Source of the DNA: an uncultured Verrucomicrobiota bacterium
GTDB taxonomy: Bacteria; Verrucomicrobiota; Verrucomicrobiia; Limisphaerales; UBA9464
Length of the DNA: 64,000 nucleotides
Assembly: GCA_903916195.1 (NCBI GenBank)
Contig: CAIWVP010000013.1
Coordinates: 1 to 64,000, forward strand
Direction of reading: 5' to 3'
Of this stretch, positions 34,889 through 42,760 are shown piece by piece. The notes below the pieces were generated by a model that saw only the letters and a program-made list of their open reading frames with translations, ran no database searches and was not told the origin of the DNA. Positions within the stretch are counted from its first letter, which is position 1; every line of letters starts with the position of its first letter. The position numbers and the translations under genes are program-made.

Positions 34889-36973
34889 TCAGAACCGGGC
34901 CGTCAACACGACCCGCGCGGAGAGCGGCTCCACCGGATGCGAATGGATGTCGTTGTAGCCTCCGGATGCCGCGTCGAAGCGAGGATCGGCCGGATCGATG
35001 GCCTCGCCGCGCAGACGCGAGGTGTACAGGTAGTCGATGTCGCTGTCCTTCCGGTCCAGCAGGTTGAAGATCTCCACCGCGAGCGTCCAATCGGCGTTGA
35101 AACGGTAGCCCGCCTGCGCGTTGAGCATCAGCGTGCCGGCGCTACGGACGGAATCGTCCTCGATCAACGGGCGCGGCCCGAAGTAGCGGAGGCGCAGGCT
35201 GGCGAAGAAGCCTTTCAGCGCCGGAAGATCGTGCACGCTGACGCCGGCCGCGACGACGGTCTCGATGCTGCCCGGGATCTCCCGGCCGGCCGGATCCGCG
35301 TCGCGGAAACGGGCCCGGGACCCGCTCAGGTCGACGTCGAGCGTGAGCCACTTCGTCGCCGTGTAGTAGTTGGCGAACTCGATCCCGTAGCGGCGGCTCG
35401 GGCGGCTCGGTTCGGTGCTGCCGGCGTCGCCGACGAAGAGCAGCTCGGAATCGACGTCGAGCCACCACACGGACACCGTGCTCTGCAGGCCCTTCACGGC
35501 GATAGTGCGGATCCCGAACTCGGCGCCGTAGGTCCGCACGAGCGGATCCACCGGCGTCGTCGCCGCGCCGGTCGCCGGATCGACCTTCGTGGTCGCTCCG
35601 CGGCCGTCGTTGCTGTGGAAGCCGAGCCCGCCGTCGAGATAGAACTCCGTGTCGGCCCAAGGTCCGATCACCAGGGCGGCTTTCGGGCTGGCCAGGGTGG
35701 CGTCCTTGGTCCCGCTGTTGGCCGGGTTGTCGGAACGGACGTCGAAGCGGTAGTGGTCCACGCGCGCGCCGAGCGTGGAACGGAGCTTGTCCCCCCACCG
35801 CGTCACGTCCTGCACATAGGGCGAGATGCTGATCTCGTCCACGGTGTCGGCGCGCGTCGTTGCGAGGAGCTGGCGGCGTTCCGTCGCGTTCAGCCCGTTC
35901 TCGATGTGGTCGCCGCGGACCTGGATCCCGATGGTGTCCTCCATCTCGTGCCCGGCCAGCTCGTGCTTCCAGGTATGGTGCGCCTTCAGCCCGCCGAATC
36001 CGCGACGGTCGTGCTGCTCGAACTGGTCGCCGCGGACCGGGTCGGCGAGGAAGTAGGTGAAGTTCGAGAACAGGTCCAAGTCGTAGTACACTCCATAGAC
36101 CTGGGCCTCGGTGTGGCCCGAGTCGGTCTCGTGATGCCAAGCGGCGGCGAGGCTGAAGCGCTTCGACTCGCCGCCGTCGGAATCGTCGAGCGCGTCGTAG
36201 CGACCGATCGGCGCGCGCCGGGCCACCTGGTCGGTCGAATCCCAACGGCCGGCGTAGGCGAGCGCGGTCACGTCGAAGCCGGTGCCGTCGTGTTCCAGGC
36301 TGTAGCGGAGGACGCCGTTGATCTTCTGGTAGTCCTGGGGGTTAGTCCACGGGCCGTCGTCGTGCGCCAGTTCCAGGCCGTAGAGCAGGTTCCCCGGACC
36401 GGTCTTGCCGGAGCCCGCGAACACGCCGCGCGCGTATCCGAACGAGCCTGCTTCGAGCTGCGCGAGCCCTCGGTCGAGAGTCTTCGCGTAGCTGAGATCG
36501 GCCGCGCCGGCGGAACCGAAATCGCCGACGTCCGCGTGGTAGGGCCCCTTGCGGTAGTGGACGGTCTCGACCAGCTCCGGGATGAGGAAGTTGAGGTCGG
36601 TGTAGCCTTGGCCGTGGGCGTGCGTCGGGAGGTTCACCGGCACGCCGTCGAGCGACGTCGCGAAATCCGTCCCGTGGTCGAGGTTGAAGCCGCGGAGGAA
36701 GTACTGGTTCGCCTTGCCCGCGCCGCTGTGCTGCGTGGCGAGAAGCCCGGGAACCGTCTCCAGCACTTCGCCGGGCCGGAGCAGCGGCCGGAGATCGAGA
36801 TGGTCGCGGCCGACGTAACCTTCGCTGCTCGCCGCGGCGATCCCCAACAACGGATCGGCGCGCCCGGTGACGACCTGTTTCTGCATCACCTCGGGCTCGT
36901 GGGCGAGGAGAAGCGCGGGGAGGAGCATGCCGGCGAGGCCGGCGACCGGACGGACGGAGTATCGTTTGTTCAT
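34889..36973 (-). CDS. TonB-dependent outer membrane receptor
   Basis: A 694-residue receptor. After the signal MNKRYSVRPVAGLAGMLLPALLLA comes a plug domain (RPGEVLETVPGLLATQHSGAGKANQYFLRGFNLDHGTDFATSLDGVPVNLPTHAHGQGYTDLNFLIPELV) and a beta-barrel ending in RVVLTARF with a terminal Phe. Ligand unknown. Its position beside a nitrite-reductase island suggests a metal such as copper or iron, but this is guesswork; the LacI-type palindrome in its upstream region instead hints at a sugar. No cobalamin riboswitch was seen in the leader. Confidence 0.88.
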   Translation of the reverse strand: MNKRYSVRPVAGLAGMLLPALLLAHEPEVMQKQVVTGRADPLLGIAAASSEGYVGRDHLDLRPLLRPGEVLETVPGLLATQHSGAGKANQYFLRGFNLDHGTDFATSLDGVPVNLPTHAHGQGYTDLNFLIPELVETVHYRKGPYHADVGDFGSAGAADLSYAKTLDRGLAQLEAGSFGYARGVFAGSGKTGPGNLLYGLELAHDDGPWTNPQDYQKINGVLRYSLEHDGTGFDVTALAYAGRWDSTDQVARRAPIGRYDALDDSDGGESKRFSLAAAWHHETDSGHTEAQVYGVYYDLDLFSNFTYFLADPVRGDQFEQHDRRGFGGLKAHHTWKHELAGHEMEDTIGIQVRGDHIENGLNATERRQLLATTRADTVDEISISPYVQDVTRWGDKLRSTLGARVDHYRFDVRSDNPANSGTKDATLASPKAALVIGPWADTEFYLDGGLGFHSNDGRGATTKVDPATGAATTPVDPLVRTYGAEFGIRTIAVKGLQSTVSVWWLDVDSELLFVGDAGSTEPSRPSRRYGIEFANYYTATKWLTLDVDLSGSRARFRDADPAGREIPGSIETVVAAGVSVHDLPALKGFFASLRLRYFGPRPLIEDDSVRSAGTLMLNAQAGYRFNADWTLAVEIFNLLDRKDSDIDYLYTSRLRGEAIDPADPRFDAASGGYNDIHSHPVEPLSARVVLTARF

Positions 36974-37035
36974 GTTGCCCTTGCCGGTCGTCCGCACGCG
37001 GACCGGCGACGCAGGTTTTTCAACGTGCGGGCAGC

Positions 37036-37094
37036 AAAAAGCCACCCGCGCGACAGCTACGGAAACGTTTCCGCCATTGCTGCCCCGGGTGGCT
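37036..37094 (-). terminator. Large terminator-like hairpin upstream of the TonB receptor gene
   Basis: On the minus strand agccacccg pairs perfectly with cgggtggct (37086-37094 with 37040-37048), and TTTTT follows. Within the loop lies the perfect 12-bp palindrome ggaaacgtttcc (37061-37072). It may end the upstream phosphatase-cytochrome transcript, or act as a switch in the receptor leader. Confidence 0.6.
37061..37072. promoter_or_regulatory. LacI-family-like operator palindrome
   Basis: GGAAACGTTTCC is a perfect palindrome with a central CG flanked by AAA/TTT, the pattern of many LacI/GalR-family operators. It is 88 nt upstream of the TonB receptor start. No LacI-type gene is in the window. 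Confidence 0.35.
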
Positions 37095-37235
37095 GGTCCA
37101 AGGGAGTCAGGATCAGGCCGGCCCTGCAAGCAATGCGTGGTGGAGCGCATGTCGTTGGTTCCAACGATCGAGACCTCGGAACGGATGCATGCGAAGCAGC
37201 AAGATCCGCGGCGGTGGCAGCGGCGGACGATCCGG

Positions 37236-38195
37236 TCAGTTCCGGAACTTCTTGTGGCACCCGGCACAGGCCTCGCCCGCCGCTTTGGACAGGGCGTCGG
37301 CCCGCCGGAGGGCGGCCGCGTCGAGCGTTGTCGCGCGGGAAGCGAGCAGGGCGTGCAGGTCCTTCGCGTCGGATTCCGCTTTGCGGAGGAGCCCGAGGAA
37401 CGTGTCGCCCTTGGCCTGTGCCAGGGCATCGCGCTGGAGTTCGCGATAGGCCTCTTGCAACAGCAGCGCCTCGGTCGCCGGGATGAGGTCGGGCTGGCCC
37501 GGCGGGGCGCGCCAGCCGGCCTTTCGCACGGCCTTCAGGTGGTCCCATCGATGGTCGATCGCGACCATGGCGTCGACGAGGCCGGACACCTCGGCACGGG
37601 ACGGGAACGCGTCCGGCACCCGCGTCAGCGCCTCTGCGGTGGGCATGCGGAAATCGGCGTTGGCGCGGTAGAGCCCGGAGTGATCCGGCGAGGTGCCTGC
37701 CTGCTTCATCCAGGCGACGGCTTGGTCCGGCGTCCAGCCGGCGGTGGCCTGGCAGATCACGCCGACGGCCGCGGGACCGCGGTGCTGTCCGTGATGGCAG
37801 TGGACGAAGATGGGGCCTTCCAGCGTCCGCGCCGCTTTGACCAAGCACGCCGCCGTCTCCGCCGGGATGCCGTCGTAGCCGTGCGGGATATGGACGTAGC
37901 ACAGCTGGAATTTCGCGGCGCGTTCCACGTCGGGCGGGGTGCCGTCCACCGAGAGGATCGTCTTCACCCCGAGCTTTCGCAGCGAGGCGAAGGCCTCGTC
38001 GCCTTTGGGTTGGCTGCCGGAATAGATGCGGTCGGTCGCGCGGAAGAGATTGTCGATCCCCGGCGCTTGGAGCGGTCCGGCTTTCGGAGCCATCGGGGCG
38101 GGCCCGTTGTCCGCCGGCTCCTGCGCCGGCGCGATCGCCACGACCGCGCAGACCGCTGCCACGCGGAAGAACTTGGCGAGGGTCGGGAAGTTCAT
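37236..38195 (-). CDS. Secreted dual-specificity-phosphatase-like protein with cytochrome c' type C-terminus
   Basis: A 319-residue exported protein: signal MNFPTLAKFFRVAAVCAVVAIA, then a cysteine phosphatase fold (RIYSGSQPKGDEAFASLRKLGVKTILSVDG, and the catalytic loop HCHHGQHRG that fits HCx5R), then a helical part ending in GEACAGCHKKFRN, a CxxCH heme motif at the extreme C-terminus as in class II cytochromes c'. Heme attachment and export both point to the periplasm. It is the last gene of the porin-DUF2249-crp run. Periplasmic phosphatase plus heme is an unusual pairing; the function is not known. Confidence 0.72.
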   Translation of the reverse strand: MNFPTLAKFFRVAAVCAVVAIAPAQEPADNGPAPMAPKAGPLQAPGIDNLFRATDRIYSGSQPKGDEAFASLRKLGVKTILSVDGTPPDVERAAKFQLCYVHIPHGYDGIPAETAACLVKAARTLEGPIFVHCHHGQHRGPAAVGVICQATAGWTPDQAVAWMKQAGTSPDHSGLYRANADFRMPTAEALTRVPDAFPSRAEVSGLVDAMVAIDHRWDHLKAVRKAGWRAPPGQPDLIPATEALLLQEAYRELQRDALAQAKGDTFLGLLRKAESDAKDLHALLASRATTLDAAALRRADALSKAAGEACAGCHKKFRN

Positions 38196-38250
38196 GCGGA
38201 GAACGCGGCGACGAGAGCAGCCGTGCACATCTGCGGCAAGCATCGCGGCG

Positions 38251-38976
38251 TCACGCGGTTTCGCCGAGATGGCGCCGGAGCAAGGCCCGGAGCTGGCGGG
38301 GCTCCCGGACCACCAACGTCCCGGCCTTCACCTCGAGCAGGCCTTGGCCGCGGAACTTGGCGAGCGTGCGCGACAGGGTCTCGCTCACGGTGCCGAGCTC
38401 GGCGGCGAGCACGCGTTTGGTGGTCTTGAGCTCGATCGCCACGGGCCCCGCGGCGGCGGAATCGGGGCAGCGCCGCAGCAGCCAGTTGGCGAGGCGCGTC
38501 TCCACGTCCTTGAGGGTGAGGTCCTCGAGCTGTGCGACCAGCACGCGCAGGTGCGAGCTCATGGAGGCGAGCATGCGCAAGGCGAGCTCGGGCCGGTGCC
38601 GGAGCAGGGCAAGGAACCCCGCCTTCTGCACGAGCAGCACCTGGGACGGCTCGATGGCCCGGGCCTCGGCGGGGTAGCCGTCCGGAGTGACGAGCGACAC
38701 CTCGGCGAAGGTGTCGCCGGCCCGGAAGACGTGGATGACCTGCTCTTTGCCGGCCGCGTTGACCCGGTGGACGTTCACCGCGCCGCGCTGGACAAGATAG
38801 AAACCGGACGACGGGTCGCCTTCGTGGAAAAGGTAGCTGCCTTTGTCGAGCGACTTGCTGCTGACCAGCGCGGAGATCGCCTCGAGGTCGGCCATGGGCA
38901 ATCCGCTGAAGAGCTGGCTCGTGCGGAGCGTGTGGACGACGGCGGCGTGCTTCAGCGCTTCGGCGGGGGCGGGCAT
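38251..38976 (-). CDS. Crp/Fnr family regulator, probably DNR/NnrR-like
   Basis: A 241-residue regulator with a cyclic-nucleotide-type sensor barrel (LFSGLPMADLEAISALVSSKSLDKGSYLFHEGDPSSGFYLVQRG) and a C-terminal winged helix (TKRVLAAELGTVSETLSRTLAKFRGQGLLEV). The N-terminal cysteines that bind the Fe-S cluster in true Fnr are absent, as in the DNR/NnrR and Crp branches. The recognition helix has the E/SxxxR pattern expected for TTGA-type sites. FNR-like sites in this cluster (40764, 42224, 42664) are the likely targets, including its own operon. Confidence 0.88.
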   Translation of the reverse strand: MPAPAEALKHAAVVHTLRTSQLFSGLPMADLEAISALVSSKSLDKGSYLFHEGDPSSGFYLVQRGAVNVHRVNAAGKEQVIHVFRAGDTFAEVSLVTPDGYPAEARAIEPSQVLLVQKAGFLALLRHRPELALRMLASMSSHLRVLVAQLEDLTLKDVETRLANWLLRRCPDSAAAGPVAIELKTTKRVLAAELGTVSETLSRTLAKFRGQGLLEVKAGTLVVREPRQLRALLRRHLGETA

Positions 38977-38986
38977 CGCTGCGACG

Positions 38987-39229
38987 TTACGGAACGGCCC
39001 GCCAAATGAACACCAACCAATCCGAGGCGTCGCCCCGCTCGACCTTCGAGGCGAAGCCTTCGCCGCCGAGAAGCTCGATGAGCGGCGACGGCAGGAAGGG
39101 CGCGAGCAGGAGCAAGCCTTCGCCGTCCTGGAGCGAGGCAAGGCGCTTCCGGACCGCGGGCAAGGGTTCGATGCCCCGGGCAAGCAGCCGTCGGACGTCG
39201 AGGCGGCGGAATCGGTCGAGCGGTGGCAT
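38987..39229 (-). CDS. DUF2249 protein
   Basis: An 80-residue protein with the DUF2249 pattern: RLDVRRLLARGIEPLPAVRKRLASLQDGEGLLLLAPFLPSPLIELLGGEGFASKVERGDASDWLVFI. Members, TusA-like in fold, recur next to Crp/Fnr and denitrification genes; the role is not established. It sits 21 nt after the porin stop and 10 nt before crp. Confidence 0.75.
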   Translation of the reverse strand: MPPLDRFRRLDVRRLLARGIEPLPAVRKRLASLQDGEGLLLLAPFLPSPLIELLGGEGFASKVERGDASDWLVFIWRAVP

Positions 39230-39250
39230 GGCGAGGACGGGTATCGGCGG

Positions 39251-40729
39251 TCAGAACGAGAGCGTCGCCTGGGTGAATAAAAAGTCCGCGTCGGTCGCTC
39301 CGAACCCCGGCGAGGCGAGCGATCGCTCGATATAGCCGCCGACGAAGAAGTGCCCGTAGCCGGCCTGCAACGTCGCCCACGGCCGGAGCGTCCAGGTCGC
39401 GGTGAGGTCCGCTTCCTGGCCGATGTAGCTGTCGAAGGCCGGGTTGATCCCGTAGCCGGTCCCCGGTCCCGCGACTTGGCCGGTGCGTCGCGCGCCGTTG
39501 ACCTGGTAGAAGCTGTCATGCGTGTCGGCGAGCCAGAAGGCATGCCAGTCGAGCGCGAGGAGCAGCCGCTTGACCGGCTTCACCGAGGAGGAGGCGCGGA
39601 GGTCGTGGAGGTTCTGCCACGAGGCGAAGTCCATGTGCCCGTAGAAGCGGTGGTTCGTGGGGAAAAGGTTGTCGAAGGTGCCGTGCCGGCCGTCGGTCGG
39701 ATCGCTGTCGCCGGAAGAGTAGTCGTGCTCGAGCCCGAGCCTCGGCGACGCCGGAAGATCGGCGAAGGTGTATCCGCCGGCGATGTGGGTAGCGAAAGCC
39801 TGTTGCGACAGGCTCGGTCCGGCGACGGCGTCCTTGAAGCGCCCGAACTGGCCGGCGGCCTCGAAGCTGTGGTCCCAGCCGTGCAGTTTCCCGGGCAACG
39901 ACCTCATCCGGATGCCGACCGTGTAGATGTCCCGCGGGCTGGCGCCGGTCATGGTCGCGGGCAGACCGGCGCCCAGCGTCGTCGGTGATCCCGTTCCTGT
40001 GTTGCGGGCGAGCACGTAGGCCTGGGTCTCCTGGAACGGGACGAGGGTGCCCGACGAGGCGTAGATGCCGGAGAACCCGTCGTAATCGTTGGCCAGATCG
40101 AGGTTGTGGTCGTCCGGGACGACCACGCGTCCGGCAAAGGCGTCCACCCAGACGTCGCGGTCCTCGTAGCGCAGCTTCGCCGCGTCGAAGACGCGTCCGA
40201 CGTTGTTCCAATCGAACGCACCGACCAAGCGTTCGTCGCCGTAGCTCAGCTCTTGGCGGCCGATCTTCGCATGGAGCGGGAATCCGGCCGGATCGCCGAG
40301 CCGGAGGTAGGCCTGGTGCAGCTCGGCGCGGTCCGATTCCGGGTCCGGGACACGGTCGTCGTGGAGCGAGAAGCTGTCGCGCCCCTCGACGAGGACACCG
40401 GCCCAAGCGGTCGGCGCGTACCCGAGATGGAGCGTCGTGCGGAAGAGCTCGTAGGTGTTGCCCGTATCGGCGCCGTGGTCGCGGAAATCGATCGCGCCCG
40501 GCGAACCGGGTATCGCGGTGTGCCCACGGTGCTCGAAGCGGGCGCGGAACTGACCACCGATATCCCACGCGCTGAAGGTGCCGCTCTGTTGCCGGAGCCA
40601 GTGGTTGGCGAGCCCTTCCGAGGAGGGTGCCAAGGACGCCGCGGCGGCGGTTGCGGCCGTGGCGGTCTGGGCGACAGCGAACGCCGGGGAAAGAGCGGCG
40701 ATGAGGCTGAGGACGGCCCGTGGTTTCAT
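39251..40729 (-). CDS. Alginate-export-type outer membrane porin
   Basis: A 492-residue beta-barrel of the alginate_exp family. Signal MKPRAVLSLIAALSPAFAVAQ, then barrel strands including FSAWDIGGQFRARFEHRG, LHAKIGRQELSYGDERLVGAFDWNNVGRVFDAAKLRY and a final strand ending FLFTQATLSF. Related proteins occur in many denitrification gene clusters and may form channels for nitrite, nitrate or other solutes. It is first in a minus-strand run with DUF2249, crp and the phosphatase-cytochrome gene, and an FNR-like site lies 35 nt upstream of its start. Confidence 0.85.
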   Translation of the reverse strand: MKPRAVLSLIAALSPAFAVAQTATAATAAAASLAPSSEGLANHWLRQQSGTFSAWDIGGQFRARFEHRGHTAIPGSPGAIDFRDHGADTGNTYELFRTTLHLGYAPTAWAGVLVEGRDSFSLHDDRVPDPESDRAELHQAYLRLGDPAGFPLHAKIGRQELSYGDERLVGAFDWNNVGRVFDAAKLRYEDRDVWVDAFAGRVVVPDDHNLDLANDYDGFSGIYASSGTLVPFQETQAYVLARNTGTGSPTTLGAGLPATMTGASPRDIYTVGIRMRSLPGKLHGWDHSFEAAGQFGRFKDAVAGPSLSQQAFATHIAGGYTFADLPASPRLGLEHDYSSGDSDPTDGRHGTFDNLFPTNHRFYGHMDFASWQNLHDLRASSSVKPVKRLLLALDWHAFWLADTHDSFYQVNGARRTGQVAGPGTGYGINPAFDSYIGQEADLTATWTLRPWATLQAGYGHFFVGGYIERSLASPGFGATDADFLFTQATLSF

Positions 40730-40763
40730 GGAGGCACGGTGCCGCCCCCCGGCTGCTGCCGCA

Positions 40764-40777
40764 TTGACTTTGATCAA
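40764..40777. promoter_or_regulatory. FNR/DNR-like binding site before the porin operon
   Basis: TTGAC-TTTG-ATCAA matches the TTGAT-N4-ATCAA consensus except for one base. It lies 35 nt upstream of the porin start and about 210 nt upstream of the divergent diheme cytochrome gene. Confidence 0.65.
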
Positions 40778-40988
40778 TGCTTCCTCCCCCCGGGGGCGCA
40801 ATCGCGGAGTGGTGTCGGGCAAGCCGCGGGTGGACGGGGTCTTCGCACACGGGTCTGCTGTCGTACATGCAAACCAGGCCTACGCCGTTGCCCGCGGGCA
40901 GGGTCTGCCAAGACCGCGACGTTCGCTCCGCGCTCGGCTCGGAGATCGTCGCGAGGAGGCTGGTTGAAACGGTCGCGGTCTCCGTCTC
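40778..40988. other. Divergent promoter region
   Basis: No gene is seen in these 211 bases between the porin operon and the diheme cytochrome gene. The promoters of both should be here, next to the FNR-like site. Confidence 0.4.
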
Positions 40989-41804
40989 GTGAGCTTTCGC
41001 CTGAGGACAACGGTCTGGTGCGCATCTTGCGTGGCTTTCCTCGCGGCGGGTGCCGTGACCGCGGAGGTCGCTCCGTCGTGGTTCCGTCCGTCGGTGATGT
41101 CGCTCATCCCGGAAGGCCGCTTCGTCTATGAACGGAATTGCCAGGTCTGCCACGGGCGATGGGGCGACGGTGACGGCGAGATGGCGAAGGGGATGCTCCC
41201 GCGTCCGCGCAAGTTTTCCGCCGGCGTCTTCAAGTACCGCAGCACGCCGTCGGGAGCGCTCCCGTCCGACGCCGATCTGGAGCGCACGATCCGCGGCGGG
41301 GTCTACGGCAGCGCGATGCCCGTGTTCGCGCAGCTGGGCGACCGGGAGGTGCGTTCGGTCATCGCCTACGTGAAGTCGTTCTCGTCGCGTTGGGACAAGC
41401 CGCAGAACTTCGCGGCGCCGCTTGCCATCCCCGAGGCTCCGGGCTGGATGTCCGACAACGTCGAGCTCGACCGGCACGCGGTCCGGGGGAAGGCGTTCTT
41501 CGAGCGTGCCTGCGCCGCCTGCCACGGCCCGGAAGGCAAGGGCGACGGCCCCTCCGCGGAGAACCTCGAAGATGATCTCGGCCGACCGGCCAGACCTCAG
41601 GACCTCGGCCTGCCCTCGATCGGCAGCGGGCCCGGCCCGCGGGACATCTACAAGGCGCTGGTCACCGGCCTGAACGGCACTCCGATGCCCAGCTTCTCGG
41701 AGGCGACCAGCGAAGGCGAACGTTGGGACCTGGTCGCCTTCGTGGAGACCCTGCGCCGGGCCGCCCAGCAGGCCGCCCAGCAGGCCGACCGGAGGACCGA
41801 TTGA
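40989..41804 (+). CDS. Secreted diheme cytochrome c
   Basis: A 271-residue protein starting at GTG with signal VSFRLRTTVWCASCVAFLAAGAVTAE. Two class I heme domains follow: YERNCQVCHGRWGDGDGEMAKGM (heme 1) and FFERACAACHGPEGKGDGP (heme 2), with later methionines (SAMPVF, GTPMPSF) as likely axial ligands. It should carry electrons in the periplasm, probably toward the NirK enzyme encoded downstream. The C-terminal tail repeats AAQQ. An FNR-like site lies in the upstream region. Confidence 0.88.
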   Translation: MSFRLRTTVWCASCVAFLAAGAVTAEVAPSWFRPSVMSLIPEGRFVYERNCQVCHGRWGDGDGEMAKGMLPRPRKFSAGVFKYRSTPSGALPSDADLERTIRGGVYGSAMPVFAQLGDREVRSVIAYVKSFSSRWDKPQNFAAPLAIPEAPGWMSDNVELDRHAVRGKAFFERACAACHGPEGKGDGPSAENLEDDLGRPARPQDLGLPSIGSGPGPRDIYKALVTGLNGTPMPSFSEATSEGERWDLVAFVETLRRAAQQAAQQADRRTD

Positions 41805-41857
41805 GCGGTCGATGCTGTCGGGAAGCGCAGGACCGCGGCGGGGCGTGGGGGCGCTTC

Positions 41858-42145
41858 TCAGCGGCGGATCCGCGCGGTGAACTCCTCGCTGTCGTAGGCC
41901 GGTGTCGTCTCACAGCGGACGCTCCCGCCCGCGTTGAGCTCGGCCAACAGACGACCGATCAGGGTGCCGTCGTCGCAGCTCAGCACCAGGACGCCGTCGT
42001 AGCGGCCCAGGGTCCACCACTGGCCGACGATCTTGACCCCGGCCTTCCTTGCGACGTCGTCGAAGGCGAGGGCGCGGGAGACGGAATGTCCGATGTCTTT
42101 GGCACCGGCTTCGGTGAAGCGGAGCAACGCGATGTAGGTGGGCAC
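41858..42145 (-). CDS. GYD domain protein
   Basis: A 95-residue protein starting at GTG (VPTYIALLRFTEAGAKDIGHSVSRALAF) with the family segment GVKIVGQWWTLGRYDGVLVLSCDD that contains the GRYD motif. GYD proteins are small ferredoxin-fold proteins without a settled function, sometimes found near nitrogen-oxide genes. The track ORF extends upstream over the FNR-like site and is rejected; the GTG gives family length. Confidence 0.78.
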   Translation of the reverse strand: MPTYIALLRFTEAGAKDIGHSVSRALAFDDVARKAGVKIVGQWWTLGRYDGVLVLSCDDGTLIGRLLAELNAGGSVRCETTPAYDSEEFTARIRR

Positions 42146-42223
42146 GGATGGACGCTGCGCGATGGTGGCGGCCTGCGCGTTGACCGCGGTCAAGACATCG
42201 GTGCGAGGCCGGATGACGGAGCC

Positions 42224-42237
42224 TTGACCCGGATCAA
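42224..42237. promoter_or_regulatory. FNR/DNR-like binding site between GYD and cupin genes
   Basis: TTGAC-CCGG-ATCAA, one base from consensus, lies 79 nt upstream of the GYD start (minus) and 35 nt upstream of the cupin start (plus), so it could serve both. Confidence 0.65.
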
Positions 42238-42271
42238 GGCGGGTCCTGTCCGGGCACCCGAGAGTGGGCAC

Positions 42272-42667
42272 GTGCAGACTTTCCCGTCGTTCTCATCGGA
42301 CCGGCCCGGCGTGCTCTCGTTGCCGCTGGAGACCCGGTATGCCGACCAAGGCATCGTGAGCCGCACGTTGCTCAGCACGCCCGACCTGCGTGTCGTGCTG
42401 TTCGGCTTCGCGGCCGGCCAGGAGCTCACCGAGCACACGTCGACGCAGCAAGCGCTCATCCAGGTGCTGTCCGGCTCCTGCGAGGTGACACTCGGCGGCG
42501 TCGCGCGCGCGCTGGGATCCGGCGACCTCGTGTGGATGCCGCCCGGTCTGCTCCATGCCGTGAAGGCGACGGAACGCTTCTCGATGCTGCTGACCTTGGC
42601 GAGACCCGGGGGGGCGATGCCGCCACCCCTGCCGCCCGCGGCCGGCCGCATCCCGCTGACGGCATGA
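42272..42667 (+). CDS. Small cupin protein
   Basis: A 131-residue single-domain cupin starting at GTG. It has the RVVLFGFAAGQELTEHTSTQQALIQVLSGSCEVTLGG segment (motif 1, with H and E-like ligands) and the GDLVWMPPGLLHAVKA segment (motif 2). Such proteins bind a metal and may sense or scavenge small molecules; substrate unknown. An FNR-like site precedes it and another overlaps its stop, ahead of nirK. Confidence 0.78.
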   Translation: MQTFPSFSSDRPGVLSLPLETRYADQGIVSRTLLSTPDLRVVLFGFAAGQELTEHTSTQQALIQVLSGSCEVTLGGVARALGSGDLVWMPPGLLHAVKATERFSMLLTLARPGGAMPPPLPPAAGRIPLTA

Positions 42668-42677
42668 CTTTCATCAA
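42664..42677. promoter_or_regulatory. FNR/DNR-like binding site before nirK
   Basis: ATGAC-TTTC-ATCAA departs from TTGAT-N4-ATCAA at two bases. It overlaps the cupin stop and is 84 nt upstream of the nirK start. Confidence 0.5.
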
Positions 42678-42760
42678 GGCCGGACTTCGTTGGCCGGCCC
42701 AGATCCACAACCGCGGTCGGCGACGTCCGGCCGGCAACGAAGATCGGAAGACCCATCACC

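Noticed and set aside
36974-37235. Cobalamin riboswitch before the TonB receptor
   Set aside because: I looked for the B12 box and its conserved core on the minus strand and saw none; only a simple hairpin with a palindrome is present.
34652-37486. 944-residue plus ORF opposite the TonB receptor
   Set aside because: The plug and barrel motifs are all in the minus frame; the plus frame is a composition artefact.
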